The notes beneath the pieces are model-generated. The model searched no databases and was not told the origin of the DNA. It was given only the letters and a program-made list of their open reading frames with translations. DNA of 64,000 bases from Chitinophaga sp. YR627. GTDB lineage: Bacteria; Bacteroidota; Bacteroidia; Chitinophagales; Chitinophagaceae. Shown one piece after another: positions 17,011 to 25,211 of this stretch; the first letter of the stretch is position 1; every line of letters starts with the position of its first letter. The stretch spans positions 1,426,001 through 1,490,000 of the forward strand of contig NZ_FOUX01000001.1 in the NCBI RefSeq assembly GCF_900114995.1. The letters run 5' to 3'. The position numbers were made by a program, and so were the translations under genes.

Positions 17011-18426
17011 CTAGTAATCTCCCTTTTTTATGCCCAGACGTTTCATCTTGGATTCCAGCGTACTTGGGGGAAGATCCAGTAATTTAGCAGCCCCGTTCTC
17101 ACCACTGATCTTTCCTTTACATTTCTTCAGGGTATGGAGGATATAGTGCCTTTCATACTCATGCCAGGTTTTAACGTCCTGATCCGCATTTAAGGTACTT
17201 TCTGATGGAGGTTCTTTGTATTGTATCTGTGGTTGTAGTACGGCTTCTGCGAGTCCCTCTTGCTGGACACTGTACAATAGTACCAGTCTGCGCATGGCAC
17301 TTTCCAGCTCCCGGATGTTCCCCGGCCAGGGATGGGTAAGCAGCTTATCGGTAACAGAAGAAGGAATCTCAAAGGGCGACTTTCCCTCCGCGAGACAAAA
17401 CTTATCTTTGAAATGATTGGCAAGTAGTAAAATATCATCTCCACGTTGCCGTAAAGGAGAAAGATAGATAGGGAATACATTTAAACGGTAATATAGGTCA
17501 ATCCGGAACCTGCCCTCTGCCATCTCTTTCTCAAGATCGCGGTTTGTTGCGGCGATGATCCTGACATTGATCTTAATGGTATCACTGCCTCCTAATCGCT
17601 CGATTTCCTTCTCCTGGAGTGTTCTGAGGAGCTTTGCCTGTACATCAAAAGGGACTTCGCCTATTTCGTCGAGAAAGAGTGTCCCTTTATCCGCCTGTTC
17701 AAACTTTCCTATATACCTGCCAGCAGCTCCGGTGAAAGAACCTTTTTCATGTCCGAATAAAATAGATTCAATCAGTGTTACCGGCAACGCAGCACAATTG
17801 ATCTTGATAAATGGGCCTTTTTTCCTGGGAGATAACACGTGCAGGGCTTGTGCGATCATTTCTTTACCTGTACCACTCTCACCAAGGATCATCACCGCAG
17901 AATCAGACGGGGCTACCATATGTACTTTCCGCATCGTCTGTTGTAGTGTTTCACTCTGGCCAATAATAGCCGGATAACTGGCAGTGTCGGACGCTCCTGT
18001 GTGTATTAACAGATCTTTGGGTAGTGCTGCGTCAGGAAATGGATCAGGCAGTCTGTTTTCATGTTGATAGATGGCAATCTCCAGCATAGCAAGTACGTCT
18101 TTTTCCCTGCATGGTTTTACCAGAAATCCATAAGGACGGGTTGATTTTACTTTGTCCAGTGTGCTTTTATTCGAGTTGGCAGACAAATATAGAAACGGAA
18201 CATGCTGACTGCGTAGCATATGGCCAAGGTCAACGCCTGTTGATGTTCCTCTTAGAAAAATATCAATCAATACAAAATCAGGCCGTTCGTTTTTGAGCAA
18301 CGAAAGGGCTTGTTCAACGGAGTTGGCAATCCCGGAAACTTCATACCCGGCTTTAATCAGCATCCGTTGCAGGTTTTTGGCTTCAATAAATTCGTCTTCG
18401 ACTATCAGTATTTTTCTCATGAGCAT
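17011..18426 (-). CDS. Sigma-54-dependent response regulator (NtrC family)
   Basis: 471 residues in three domains. The receiver (1-120) has phospho-acceptor D55 in FVLIDIFL. The AAA+ domain (about 150-390) has Walker A GESGTGKE (182-189), the sigma-54 contact loop GSFTGA (229-234) and Walker B GTLFLDE. The C-terminal Fis-type helix-turn-helix is at about 440-468 (GAAKLLDLPPSTLESKMKRLGI). It activates transcription from -24/-12 promoters after phosphorylation, probably by the kinase encoded just upstream (14-bp gap). The start may be M1 or M3. A sigma-54-like promoter with a dyad at 61308-61390 is one conceivable target in this window. Confidence 0.93.
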   Translation of the reverse strand: MLMRKILIVEDEFIEAKNLQRMLIKAGYEVSGIANSVEQALSLLKNERPDFVLIDIFLRGTSTGVDLGHMLRSQHVPFLYLSANSNKSTLDKVKSTRPYGFLVKPCREKDVLAMLEIAIYQHENRLPDPFPDAALPKDLLIHTGASDTASYPAIIGQSETLQQTMRKVHMVAPSDSAVMILGESGTGKEMIAQALHVLSPRKKGPFIKINCAALPVTLIESILFGHEKGSFTGAAGRYIGKFEQADKGTLFLDEIGEVPFDVQAKLLRTLQEKEIERLGGSDTIKINVRIIAATNRDLEKEMAEGRFRIDLYYRLNVFPIYLSPLRQRGDDILLLANHFKDKFCLAEGKSPFEIPSSVTDKLLTHPWPGNIRELESAMRRLVLLYSVQQEGLAEAVLQPQIQYKEPPSESTLNADQDVKTWHEYERHYILHTLKKCKGKISGENGAAKLLDLPPSTLESKMKRLGIKKGDY

Positions 18427-18440
18427 GGGATTGAAGCATT

Positions 18441-20864
18441 TTATTGTAATCTGTTGGAGGATAGAGGCGATCGCACTTTGAAACGAATATAAAGCGTCGT
18501 TCCCTGAGCGCCTGACTCGATCTTTGCCTCTCCGTCAATGTCTATAGCGAGCCCTTTAATCAGACTAAGCCCCAGACCGTCTATATGCGCTTCGTCTGTT
18601 GCATCAAACCCAACGCCATTGTCGGCAATCAGTAGGTTGACAAAGTTGTCGGTATCCTTTTCACATGAAACGGTAATTTTCCCCTTTCTGTTATTGTCCC
18701 TGAATGCATATTTCATGGTATTCGTAAATGCCTCATTAAAGATAAGGCCAACCGGCATAGCCTGTGATACATCCAGTTCTACATCGTCAATTGTCATTTG
18801 TATATCTATAGACTTACCTACAGGAAAAGCCTCCCTGAGATGTTGTATCAGCTCTGGCAGATAATTTTTCATGTTGACTGAGGATACATTCTCAAACTGA
18901 TAGAGCTTCTGATGCAGGAGGGAGGTGGCAAATATTCTGTTCTGGCTGACCTGTACTGCCGCCAGGGCGTCATCTCCCAGGTAATCGGCCTGCATTTCCA
19001 GCAAGCTTACAATTGTTTGCAGATTGTTTTTTACACGGTGATGCACCTCTTTGAGCAGCCATTCTTTTTCATTGACCAGCTGCGTGAGCTGATCATTCTT
19101 TTGACCGATCAGCAGCAGGTTCTTTTGTTTCATGCGGTACTGGTTGTAGCCCAATGCGCCAATGATCAGTAATAAGATAATACCACCTGAAACAATATTA
19201 CGGGTCTGCCTTGCCTGTTTCAGATTACTTTCCTGGATTAGTCCCTGTTGTTTCAGGATTTGAATATCCTGGTCCTTTTTCTCGGAGGCATAGCGAATAT
19301 TGGCTTCCTGGGTTTTAAACCGCTGGTTGATATTGGTGGCGGAATCGTTATAGTCCAGGTATGCCCTGAGCGCAAAAAATGCATCATGAAACTTTCCCTC
19401 TGCTGAATCAAGGGTGAACTGTAATGCAGCAACCTCCAGTGTTGACATAATAGAAGATCTGCCTCTGGCATATTCTACGGCTTTTTTAAGATAAACTCTT
19501 GCCAATGGATAGTTCCCCTTTTGGAAACATAAACGTGAATATTGCTGAAGTCCAAATATATCAGGGATTTGCAGGTGTTCGGACGGTATTTTTTCTACAT
19601 AAGTAAGGAAAGGTTGAAAGTATTTTTCCGCAGAATCATGTTTCTGCAGATGTAGGTAAGCCCCTGCCAGGCGTAGCGAAATAGTCATGCTGTCAATCTT
19701 GCCTTGGGGAGGATATGCGGCCAGCAATTTTCTTATTATCGACAAATATTCGTTTGCTTTATTTAAGCGTGGCATAGCCCTCCCAATCTCCTCCAGATTG
19801 GTATACCATAAAATCTGTGGTTCAACTGCGCGTCGTTCGATTCCTTTGAAGAACCAGTCATTTGCTTGCTGATATTCGCCTAAGCCCATATAGATGGAAC
19901 CCATTCTCAAGCATATCATACTATAGAGAGTAGAATCACCGGTATTATTCATGATGGTGATAGCGCTATCCATATCCAGAATTGTTCCGATATAATCCGC
20001 TCTGTTGTCCTTTAAATAAGCTCTTACGTAATATGTATCCATGAAATGGCGATAGCTGCTTTGCTTTTGCAGTACCAGCAGCTCGCCCAGTTTTGTTTCG
20101 GCAAGTGCCCAGTCCGATGAAAAATAATAAGTAACAATATCACCCAGGGCAGCTATCGCATGCTCTCTCAGTTTCAGCTTTTGGTACATCGCAAATGCTT
20201 TTTCAAGATTACTCAGCCGGCTGGCATCGTTGTATGGCAGATGAAGCGCCAGTTGGTGGTAAGCAATGGCACTTCTTTTCCTGTCTCCGTCATTTTTTAA
20301 GAGAGTGGCGATTGAGATAAACGCCTCTGCGCTTTTTTTCGCATCGCCTCTTTGAAGATATAGCTCGCCAGCTATTGCATCACATTCTATCAGCCACTTT
20401 TTCAGCTTTAATGACTGCGCATACGCTTTTGCCTGAGATATATAGCTGGCTGCATTTTCAAGGTCGGAGGGAGCACTGCCTGGCTTATGCAGATAGTATA
20501 GCGCCAATTCCAGTAACATGGCAATCTTTTTTTCTCTCGTTGCGCCAGGGACTGATTGCAGCAACAGATCCGGGTTATGTTGATTTAGCCAGGCAAGTTC
20601 CTGTTGAAGGTCTCCGTTATTGATTGTCTCATCATATGGTAACTGGATATTAAGGTTGTAGATTTTGCAGACGTATCGTACGCAACTATCCATGTCCCAT
20701 TGTCCCTGGTTCACGACATAAAAAAAGCGCCCGATGTTTGTGGCAAGCAGACGCTTTTGGGATTCGTTATAATGATTGATTGTCGTAGTAAGTACAGTCG
20801 ACTGTGCATGCACTTTCGACAATAAACAGCTGAGAAGCAGATATGTAAAAAGTATTCTTGCCAT
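18441..20864 (-). CDS. TPR sensor histidine kinase (HisKA_2 type)
   Basis: 807 residues: signal peptide (LLSKVHAQ), a long periplasmic region of TPR-like helices (about 90-540), a membrane helix (IVSGGIILLLIIGALGYNQY), then a cytoplasmic HisKA_2 domain with phospho-acceptor H608 in KEVHHRVKNNLQ and a HATPase domain (N-box FNEAFTN, then IADNGVGF and GLGLSLIKGL). It should autophosphorylate and pass phosphate to the response regulator encoded 14 bp downstream. The sensed signal is unknown; TPR sensors often detect protein or envelope states. Confidence 0.9.
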   Translation of the reverse strand: MARILFTYLLLSCLLSKVHAQSTVLTTTINHYNESQKRLLATNIGRFFYVVNQGQWDMDSCVRYVCKIYNLNIQLPYDETINNGDLQQELAWLNQHNPDLLLQSVPGATREKKIAMLLELALYYLHKPGSAPSDLENAASYISQAKAYAQSLKLKKWLIECDAIAGELYLQRGDAKKSAEAFISIATLLKNDGDRKRSAIAYHQLALHLPYNDASRLSNLEKAFAMYQKLKLREHAIAALGDIVTYYFSSDWALAETKLGELLVLQKQSSYRHFMDTYYVRAYLKDNRADYIGTILDMDSAITIMNNTGDSTLYSMICLRMGSIYMGLGEYQQANDWFFKGIERRAVEPQILWYTNLEEIGRAMPRLNKANEYLSIIRKLLAAYPPQGKIDSMTISLRLAGAYLHLQKHDSAEKYFQPFLTYVEKIPSEHLQIPDIFGLQQYSRLCFQKGNYPLARVYLKKAVEYARGRSSIMSTLEVAALQFTLDSAEGKFHDAFFALRAYLDYNDSATNINQRFKTQEANIRYASEKKDQDIQILKQQGLIQESNLKQARQTRNIVSGGIILLLIIGALGYNQYRMKQKNLLLIGQKNDQLTQLVNEKEWLLKEVHHRVKNNLQTIVSLLEMQADYLGDDALAAVQVSQNRIFATSLLHQKLYQFENVSSVNMKNYLPELIQHLREAFPVGKSIDIQMTIDDVELDVSQAMPVGLIFNEAFTNTMKYAFRDNNRKGKITVSCEKDTDNFVNLLIADNGVGFDATDEAHIDGLGLSLIKGLAIDIDGEAKIESGAQGTTLYIRFKVRSPLSSNRLQ

Positions 20865-20929
20865 AAGAGAAGCGCTTACCTAATGTACAAAATATCTGTA
20901 TTTCAGGCAAGAGCGCTGGGTAAAACTAC

Positions 20930-21451
20930 CTACTTCACTCCTGTAATATCAATTCTGTTCCATATGTCGGTGAATTCAATGGTATCAAAAAAGGCGATTA
21001 CTTCAGTAATCTTTCCATGTTCCATTTTCATGTACCAGGAATACATGTTGTCATAGGGTACGCCATCTTTTGCAACGGCAGTGCCATGCCAGAGTGCTAT
21101 CACCATATCATCTTCTGCAAAGAGGCCTTTGAGTTCAGGGGTGATCTTCTTGGAAAATCGTTCATTCAATGGATTGATCACTTCCGTGATAAATGCCTGT
21201 TTACTGGTATATGTTTTTGAAACCGGGCTGTTGCCGGTAATTGTCCATACGACATTATCTGCCAGCAGATCAAAAAAACTACCTTCAGACCTGGCCCAGC
21301 GTTCAAATCCTCTGCGTATGATCTCTTTGTTTGTCATGGTCTCATTTTTAATGTGCGTCTTCTTGCAGGCAGATAATAATATAAGTGTTAACAGTACGCC
21401 AGATAACAGACATAAGCTTATCCGGCGAACGTGTATATGTAGCTTTCCCAT
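20930..21451 (-). CDS. SnoaL-like / NTF2-fold lipoprotein
   Basis: 173 residues. The N-terminus is a lipoprotein signal (LLSAC at the cleavage site). The mature domain is a SnoaL/NTF2-like cone: MTNKEIIRRGFERWARS, LLADNVVWTITGNSP, and AFFDTIEFTDIWNRI near the end. The fold is used by polyketide cyclases, isomerases and many non-enzymatic ligand binders. The gene follows the SDR gene by 88 bp on the same strand and probably belongs to the GlcG-SDR-SnoaL unit. Substrate unknown. Confidence 0.8.
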   Translation of the reverse strand: MGKLHIHVRRISLCLLSGVLLTLILLSACKKTHIKNETMTNKEIIRRGFERWARSEGSFFDLLADNVVWTITGNSPVSKTYTSKQAFITEVINPLNERFSKKITPELKGLFAEDDMVIALWHGTAVAKDGVPYDNMYSWYMKMEHGKITEVIAFFDTIEFTDIWNRIDITGVK

Positions 21452-21539
21452 AATGATTGATTGGCCGGCGTATTACAGCGCGTTCTCAGGGATAAATAAG
21501 TGGAATGCCTGGTAACACGCCGGCGCGACAAATTGTTCT

Positions 21540-22352
21540 TTAAATGGTTACATCCCAGGCTTTCTCCTGGTGTTCTTTAAGCATGTCTTCGACGAACTTC
21601 GGTACTACGTTCCTGAATTTCCCTTTATCTGAGGGTACAATATTGACCATTGCACCGATCATTTCTTCAGGGTCAAGCCTGCCCTGAGGCGTTCCCAGCA
21701 GAGAATCGAAAACGGCTTTCATATCGGCCCGCTTAGTAAAATTCTTACTATCGTCGAGCCAGCGGAAAGGATTGTCGGCCATTGTTTCATTATAACCTGT
21801 AAGGTAGGCACCAGGATTGATCGTCTGTACCTGGATATCGTATTTCTTTAATTCTGAAGAAAGCGCTTCCGCGATTGCTTCCAGGGCATGTTTTGTAGAG
21901 ACATAGATACCATATCCATCGGGAGTGAACAACCCACCCATAGAGGAGGTAAACACCACTTTCCCTTTTCTTTTTTCACGTATCAGTTTAGCGATGAACT
22001 GTTGCACCAGGTGTAGCGGAGCAAAAACATTTGTTTCAAAGTTTTTGCGTACGAGGTCAACCGGGATTTCGAAGACTGGTCCGGCTTCACCTATACCTGC
22101 ATTGCTGAGCAGAATATCGTAATCCCAGGTGAGCGCGTAAGCCACATCATATGGATCGAGGAGGTCCAGTTTTTCCACCCGCAGGTTCTTTTGCAGGTTG
22201 AGATCTATTGCCTTCTGGCGAAGCGGGGTAACCTGTGGCGAGATCTGAACGCCTGCAATGACTTCATGTCCCAGTTTAGCCAGGCCGATGGCTGTTCCTT
22301 CTCCTAAACCGGAACCTGCTCCGGTAATCAGAATTTTTTTCTTGTCGCTCAT
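21540..22352 (-). CDS. Short-chain dehydrogenase/reductase (SDR)
   Basis: 270 residues, classical SDR: cofactor motif TGAGSGLG (10-17), NAG (84-86), catalytic S136 or S137 (VVFTSSMGG) and the YxxxK pair Y150/K154 (YVSTK). The Rossmann fold binds NAD(P)H and oxidises or reduces a carbonyl/alcohol; the substrate is unknown. It is downstream of the GlcG-like gene (37-bp gap) and upstream of the SnoaL gene, so probably one transcript. Cytoplasmic. Confidence 0.92.
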   Translation of the reverse strand: MSDKKKILITGAGSGLGEGTAIGLAKLGHEVIAGVQISPQVTPLRQKAIDLNLQKNLRVEKLDLLDPYDVAYALTWDYDILLSNAGIGEAGPVFEIPVDLVRKNFETNVFAPLHLVQQFIAKLIREKRKGKVVFTSSMGGLFTPDGYGIYVSTKHALEAIAEALSSELKKYDIQVQTINPGAYLTGYNETMADNPFRWLDDSKNFTKRADMKAVFDSLLGTPQGRLDPEEMIGAMVNIVPSDKGKFRNVVPKFVEDMLKEHQEKAWDVTI

Positions 22353-22389
22353 AATATTGCAATTGTTATTGGTGAAAAAATCTGGTGAA

Positions 22390-22782
22390 TTAAATTGTGC
22401 TGCCAGCTGTTGCGATCAGCAGGTCCTGGGGGACAGCCCCTCCGGAGATACCTATGTACCCGATGATATCGTTGTTCCTTAATATGGGTAGGCCGCCAGG
22501 GAAGCCTACAAGTCCGCCGTTAGTCTGCGACAGCCCATAAGCATGTGCCTCGGGTTTAAGGAACTCGCCGACCATTTCGGAGCTTGTGCGGAAGAGCATC
22601 GCCGTTTTTGCTTTTTGTAAGGCGATGTCTATTGATCCGATAAAGGCACTATCCATGCGAACGAAGAATTTTAAATATCCGGCCGTATCAAGAATGACGA
22701 TGTTGACCGGCACCTGTATTTCGGTCGCTTTTAATTCTGCCTGCCGGGCAGCGGTTGTCGCTTGTTCCATTGTAATTTCCAT
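22390..22782 (-). CDS. GlcG/HbpS-family heme-binding-like protein
   Basis: 130 residues of the GlcG/HbpS (DUF336) type: VPVNIVILDTAGYLKFFVRMD, IALQKAKTAMLFRTSS, then GGLPILRNNDIIGYIGISG. The ordered V-x-D-x-G-L-x-F, A-x-x-K-A-x-T and G-G-x-P-I signatures are intact. Some members bind heme or cobalamin; others sit in glycolate or diol operons. No signal peptide is visible, so it should be cytoplasmic. It is the first gene of the probable GlcG-SDR-SnoaL operon. Confidence 0.85.
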   Translation of the reverse strand: MEITMEQATTAARQAELKATEIQVPVNIVILDTAGYLKFFVRMDSAFIGSIDIALQKAKTAMLFRTSSEMVGEFLKPEAHAYGLSQTNGGLVGFPGGLPILRNNDIIGYIGISGGAVPQDLLIATAGSTI

Positions 22783-22911
22783 GGAATATTATTTTGGGTG
22801 AATGTTCTTTTGCTTGAGGCTTCCGGGTTATCCGGAGTCATCTCCGATGGTATAAAGTTGCGAAGCAAAATTTGCAAGCTGTTTACCATTTGATTCAAAT
22901 GTGTTGACTGA

Positions 22912-23619
22912 TTAGTGCATCGTTGTATTATGCTGTTTACGGAAAAGTTGTATAGTGCCCATGATGAAGAAGATGTTCAGTCCTCCGTTTACTTTGTCCT
23001 GTTCATACGCATAAGACATATCAAGGTTGAACCAGGGTAGAATGTCGCTGGAAATACCTGCTGCTATACGATTGCGCATCCATCTCTTCTCATTGATCAA
23101 TACCCAGGCTTCATCAAAAGAATAGACCCGGGTAGGTCGTGATTTGCCCGGGAGAGGCCATGTCAGCCGCAACCTGTTCCTATAAATATGCATATCTGCG
23201 GCCTGCTGCCGAAAGCGGTTCCAGATAATATTTCTGTCCTCCAGGATGATGCTGTTCAGTTTTGTCGTCAATATACAACCGGTCATGAATGAGTGTTCAG
23301 CAATAACAGGGCCTGCCGGTGGATGGTAATTAATATATAGGTAAGCCGGATTGAGTATTAGATGTTTATTGATCCGGATATATGACTGCAGATATAGCAG
23401 GTGGGTGTGCTGGTGGGTGGATAATGCATATTGTGCAGAGAGTTTAAGTGTCTCTGAATATTGATAGGTGATCCCGGGAATGATCCAGGCAGTGGTAGCG
23501 GATTGTTGCTGACCAGGAAGGCCTATTGATATAGATAAAGTCAGGTATAAGAAAAAGCAGGCCCGCAACAGGCAGATAGACTTTGCGCTTTGGGTGGCAA
23601 CTGTTGGATGATCCCGCAT
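22912..23619 (-). CDS. DUF2490 outer-membrane protein
   Basis: 235 residues with an N-terminal hydrophobic signal (LLRACFFLYLTLSISIGLPGQQ) followed by alternating beta-strand sequence typical of DUF2490: TTAWIIPGITYQYSETLKLSAQ, LEDRNIIWNRFRQ, RNRLRLTWPL and a terminal INIFF-like strand region. These proteins are thin-walled beta barrels of unknown function. It stands alone, about 130 bp beyond the GlcG gene and co-directional with it. The 31 residues ahead of the hydrophobic core make the exact start uncertain. Confidence 0.8.
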   Translation of the reverse strand: MRDHPTVATQSAKSICLLRACFFLYLTLSISIGLPGQQQSATTAWIIPGITYQYSETLKLSAQYALSTHQHTHLLYLQSYIRINKHLILNPAYLYINYHPPAGPVIAEHSFMTGCILTTKLNSIILEDRNIIWNRFRQQAADMHIYRNRLRLTWPLPGKSRPTRVYSFDEAWVLINEKRWMRNRIAAGISSDILPWFNLDMSYAYEQDKVNGGLNIFFIMGTIQLFRKQHNTTMH

Positions 23620-23713
23620 AACCAGTGTTTCATTACCACAAGATTATTCTTTCTATGCAAGGCGGGTTATGCAAAATCGTTCAAAGTAGTTGTCAGTTTT
23701 GTTCAGGGAACGC

Positions 23714-24133
23714 CTACTTACACTCCCTTGTATCCGTCTTAAAGATCTTCCCCTTTTGATCAGTCCATACATATATAACAACGGTTGCTTCTTTGCCCTC
23801 CGTCCGTTCTATCCTATACATGGAATTAGCCGAAAGGCGAAATAACTTATTCTCTATTTTTATCATTGAAGATACCGTCGAGATATAGTACTGCGCACCG
23901 ATCTCTGAAAAAGGCATGCTTGACGGAATGGGCTTCATATAGTCGATCCAATAAATGGTGACAGCTTCCTCATCGGGAATTGACTCATTCTGAAGGGTAA
24001 TCTGACCAATGCCTTTGAAACTACATGACCGGACACGCTGTGCGTCTACATCAAAATACATTGAGTTGATAGGAGAGGTGCTACAGGAGCAGAAGAGTAA
24101 TATGCTAAGGAGGAAAATGGGTAAGGTCTTCAT
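23714..24133 (-). CDS. Hypothetical lipoprotein
   Basis: About 139 residues from the ATG at 24133 (MKTLPIFLLSILLFCSCSTS); a further in-frame ATG at 24145 adds four residues. The signal peptide ends in a lipobox (LLFCSC). The mature domain is beta-rich (VRSCSFKGIGQITLQN, MYRIERTEGKEATVVIYVWT). I do not recognise a family. It is divergent from the gene at 24223, with a short A/T-rich spacer between them. Confidence 0.7.
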   Translation of the reverse strand: MKTLPIFLLSILLFCSCSTSPINSMYFDVDAQRVRSCSFKGIGQITLQNESIPDEEAVTIYWIDYMKPIPSSMPFSEIGAQYYISTVSSMIKIENKLFRLSANSMYRIERTEGKEATVVIYVWTDQKGKIFKTDTRECK

Positions 24134-24186
24134 AGGTGGTCTCAAGATAATATATTATTAAATAAAATAAATCACCTATCCCGGCG

Positions 24187-24217
24187 TTTGCTGGACAACA
24201 TTTTGTTATTATCTTGG
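24187..24217 (+). promoter_or_regulatory. Candidate promoter, possibly leaderless
   Basis: TTTG (24187-24190) and TATCTTGG (24210-24217; 7 of 8 against TAnnTTTG is not reached, 7th base differs) are 19 nt apart. Transcription would begin almost at the ATG at 24223, implying a very short or absent leader. The weak -7 makes this tentative. Confidence 0.3.
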
Positions 24218-24222
24218 CCGCT

Positions 24223-24627
24223 ATGTTCAGCTTTTTCAGAAAGAAACCTAAGTCCGATACCTCCTCACTGGATGCATTGGCCATCTATGTAAATAAGGAC
24301 AAATATTTTGTGCGGGTAGCACACTTCATGGAAATGAATTATTATCAATCTACTATAACAGTGACCGATCCCCATGGGCCACGAATGATCACGATGGATC
24401 CCTGGCCGGAAACAATTTTCCTGAACGCAAACGGGAAACTTACTGTGAGGGAATATATTGAAGAAACAGCCAGGGCCTATAACGGCAACGTGCCGGCCTT
24501 GCTGGATAAATGTATTATTGAGGAGCTGGAAAAGCTGGTATTTGAATTGAGGATTATTGAATTGACAGATGTGCCTAATGCTATCAGACCTGAATTTGAG
24601 AAACCGCGACCAGGTGCTAAGAAGTAA
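24223..24627 (+). CDS. Hypothetical cytoplasmic protein
   Basis: 134 residues from the ATG at 24223 (MFSFFRKKPKSDTSS); the frame is open three codons further to a TTG. Family not recognised. The sequence has a mixed alpha/beta look, with a central TMDPWPETIFLNANGKLTVREYI and an acidic helix IIEELEKLVFELRIIEL, and a basic tail. No signal peptide. It converges on the next gene with only 2 bp between stop codons. Confidence 0.65.
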   Translation: MFSFFRKKPKSDTSSLDALAIYVNKDKYFVRVAHFMEMNYYQSTITVTDPHGPRMITMDPWPETIFLNANGKLTVREYIEETARAYNGNVPALLDKCIIEELEKLVFELRIIELTDVPNAIRPEFEKPRPGAKK

Positions 24628-24629
24628 GA

Positions 24630-25112
24630 TCACTTCAACCTGAAAACCCATTCACTATCTGCATGCCAGTCGTCTTCAATATCACTCTTACCACAACAAC
24701 AAGCACCTAAGCCCTGGCCCCAGTCCCAATGGTGAACAGTAAAAACACTGGGCAGATTATCTTCATCTTTGATAGGCGTCATGGCTATCACCAGGGTTTC
24801 TTCATAGGGTTGGTCATAGGCCAACCGGAGACGCGGTCCTAATTCGGGCGGACATAAAGCTAAGCCGGCTTTCTCCGCAGCTGCAAATATATCAGCATAG
24901 CTAACACCATCTTCAAGTCCTAATGCCCTGAGCGTTGTCCTTATCAGTGCGATCTCGGAAGAAATGTGTCCGGTACTAAATTCCGGTGTATGCATGATAT
25001 GCCAGGGGGAAGGGTCGATCATGTGTTTATGCGCTTTCAGCGATGCTGCCAGTTGCTGAACACCCCAGGCTTCACCCAGTGTGATCTTTTTCCAGATAGT
25101 AAGGTTTTCCAT
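24630..25112 (-). CDS. Hypothetical protein with Cys-rich C-terminal motif
   Basis: 160 residues, family not recognised. The central part (AADIFAAAEKAGLALCPPELGPRL-like region near 80-105) resembles proteins that handle a helicase- or bacteriocin-type domain only weakly, so I give no function. The C-terminal part has VHHWDWGQGLGACCCGKSD, a short motif with three adjacent Cys and two His that could bind metal. No signal peptide. It is preceded by an inverted repeat at 25155-25191. Confidence 0.6.
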   Translation of the reverse strand: MENLTIWKKITLGEAWGVQQLAASLKAHKHMIDPSPWHIMHTPEFSTGHISSEIALIRTTLRALGLEDGVSYADIFAAAEKAGLALCPPELGPRLRLAYDQPYEETLVIAMTPIKDEDNLPSVFTVHHWDWGQGLGACCCGKSDIEDDWHADSEWVFRLK

Positions 25113-25154
25113 AGGTTATTGAATAAGTCCACGTAAAGTAAACCAATTTTGTTC

Positions 25155-25191
25155 AATAGCCAATCTACTATCAGCAAGCAGACTGGCTATT
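25155..25191. terminator. Inverted repeat after the outer-membrane barrel gene
   Basis: AATAGCCAATCT (25155-25166) pairs with AGACTGGCTATT (25180-25191), 11 of 12 bases, loop 13 nt. It lies 20 bp past the stop of the minus-strand barrel gene and ahead of the 25112 start. No T-run follows, so it may be a terminator or an operator. Confidence 0.35.
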
Positions 25192-25211
25192 CAAAGTATA
25201 CGATCATTAGG

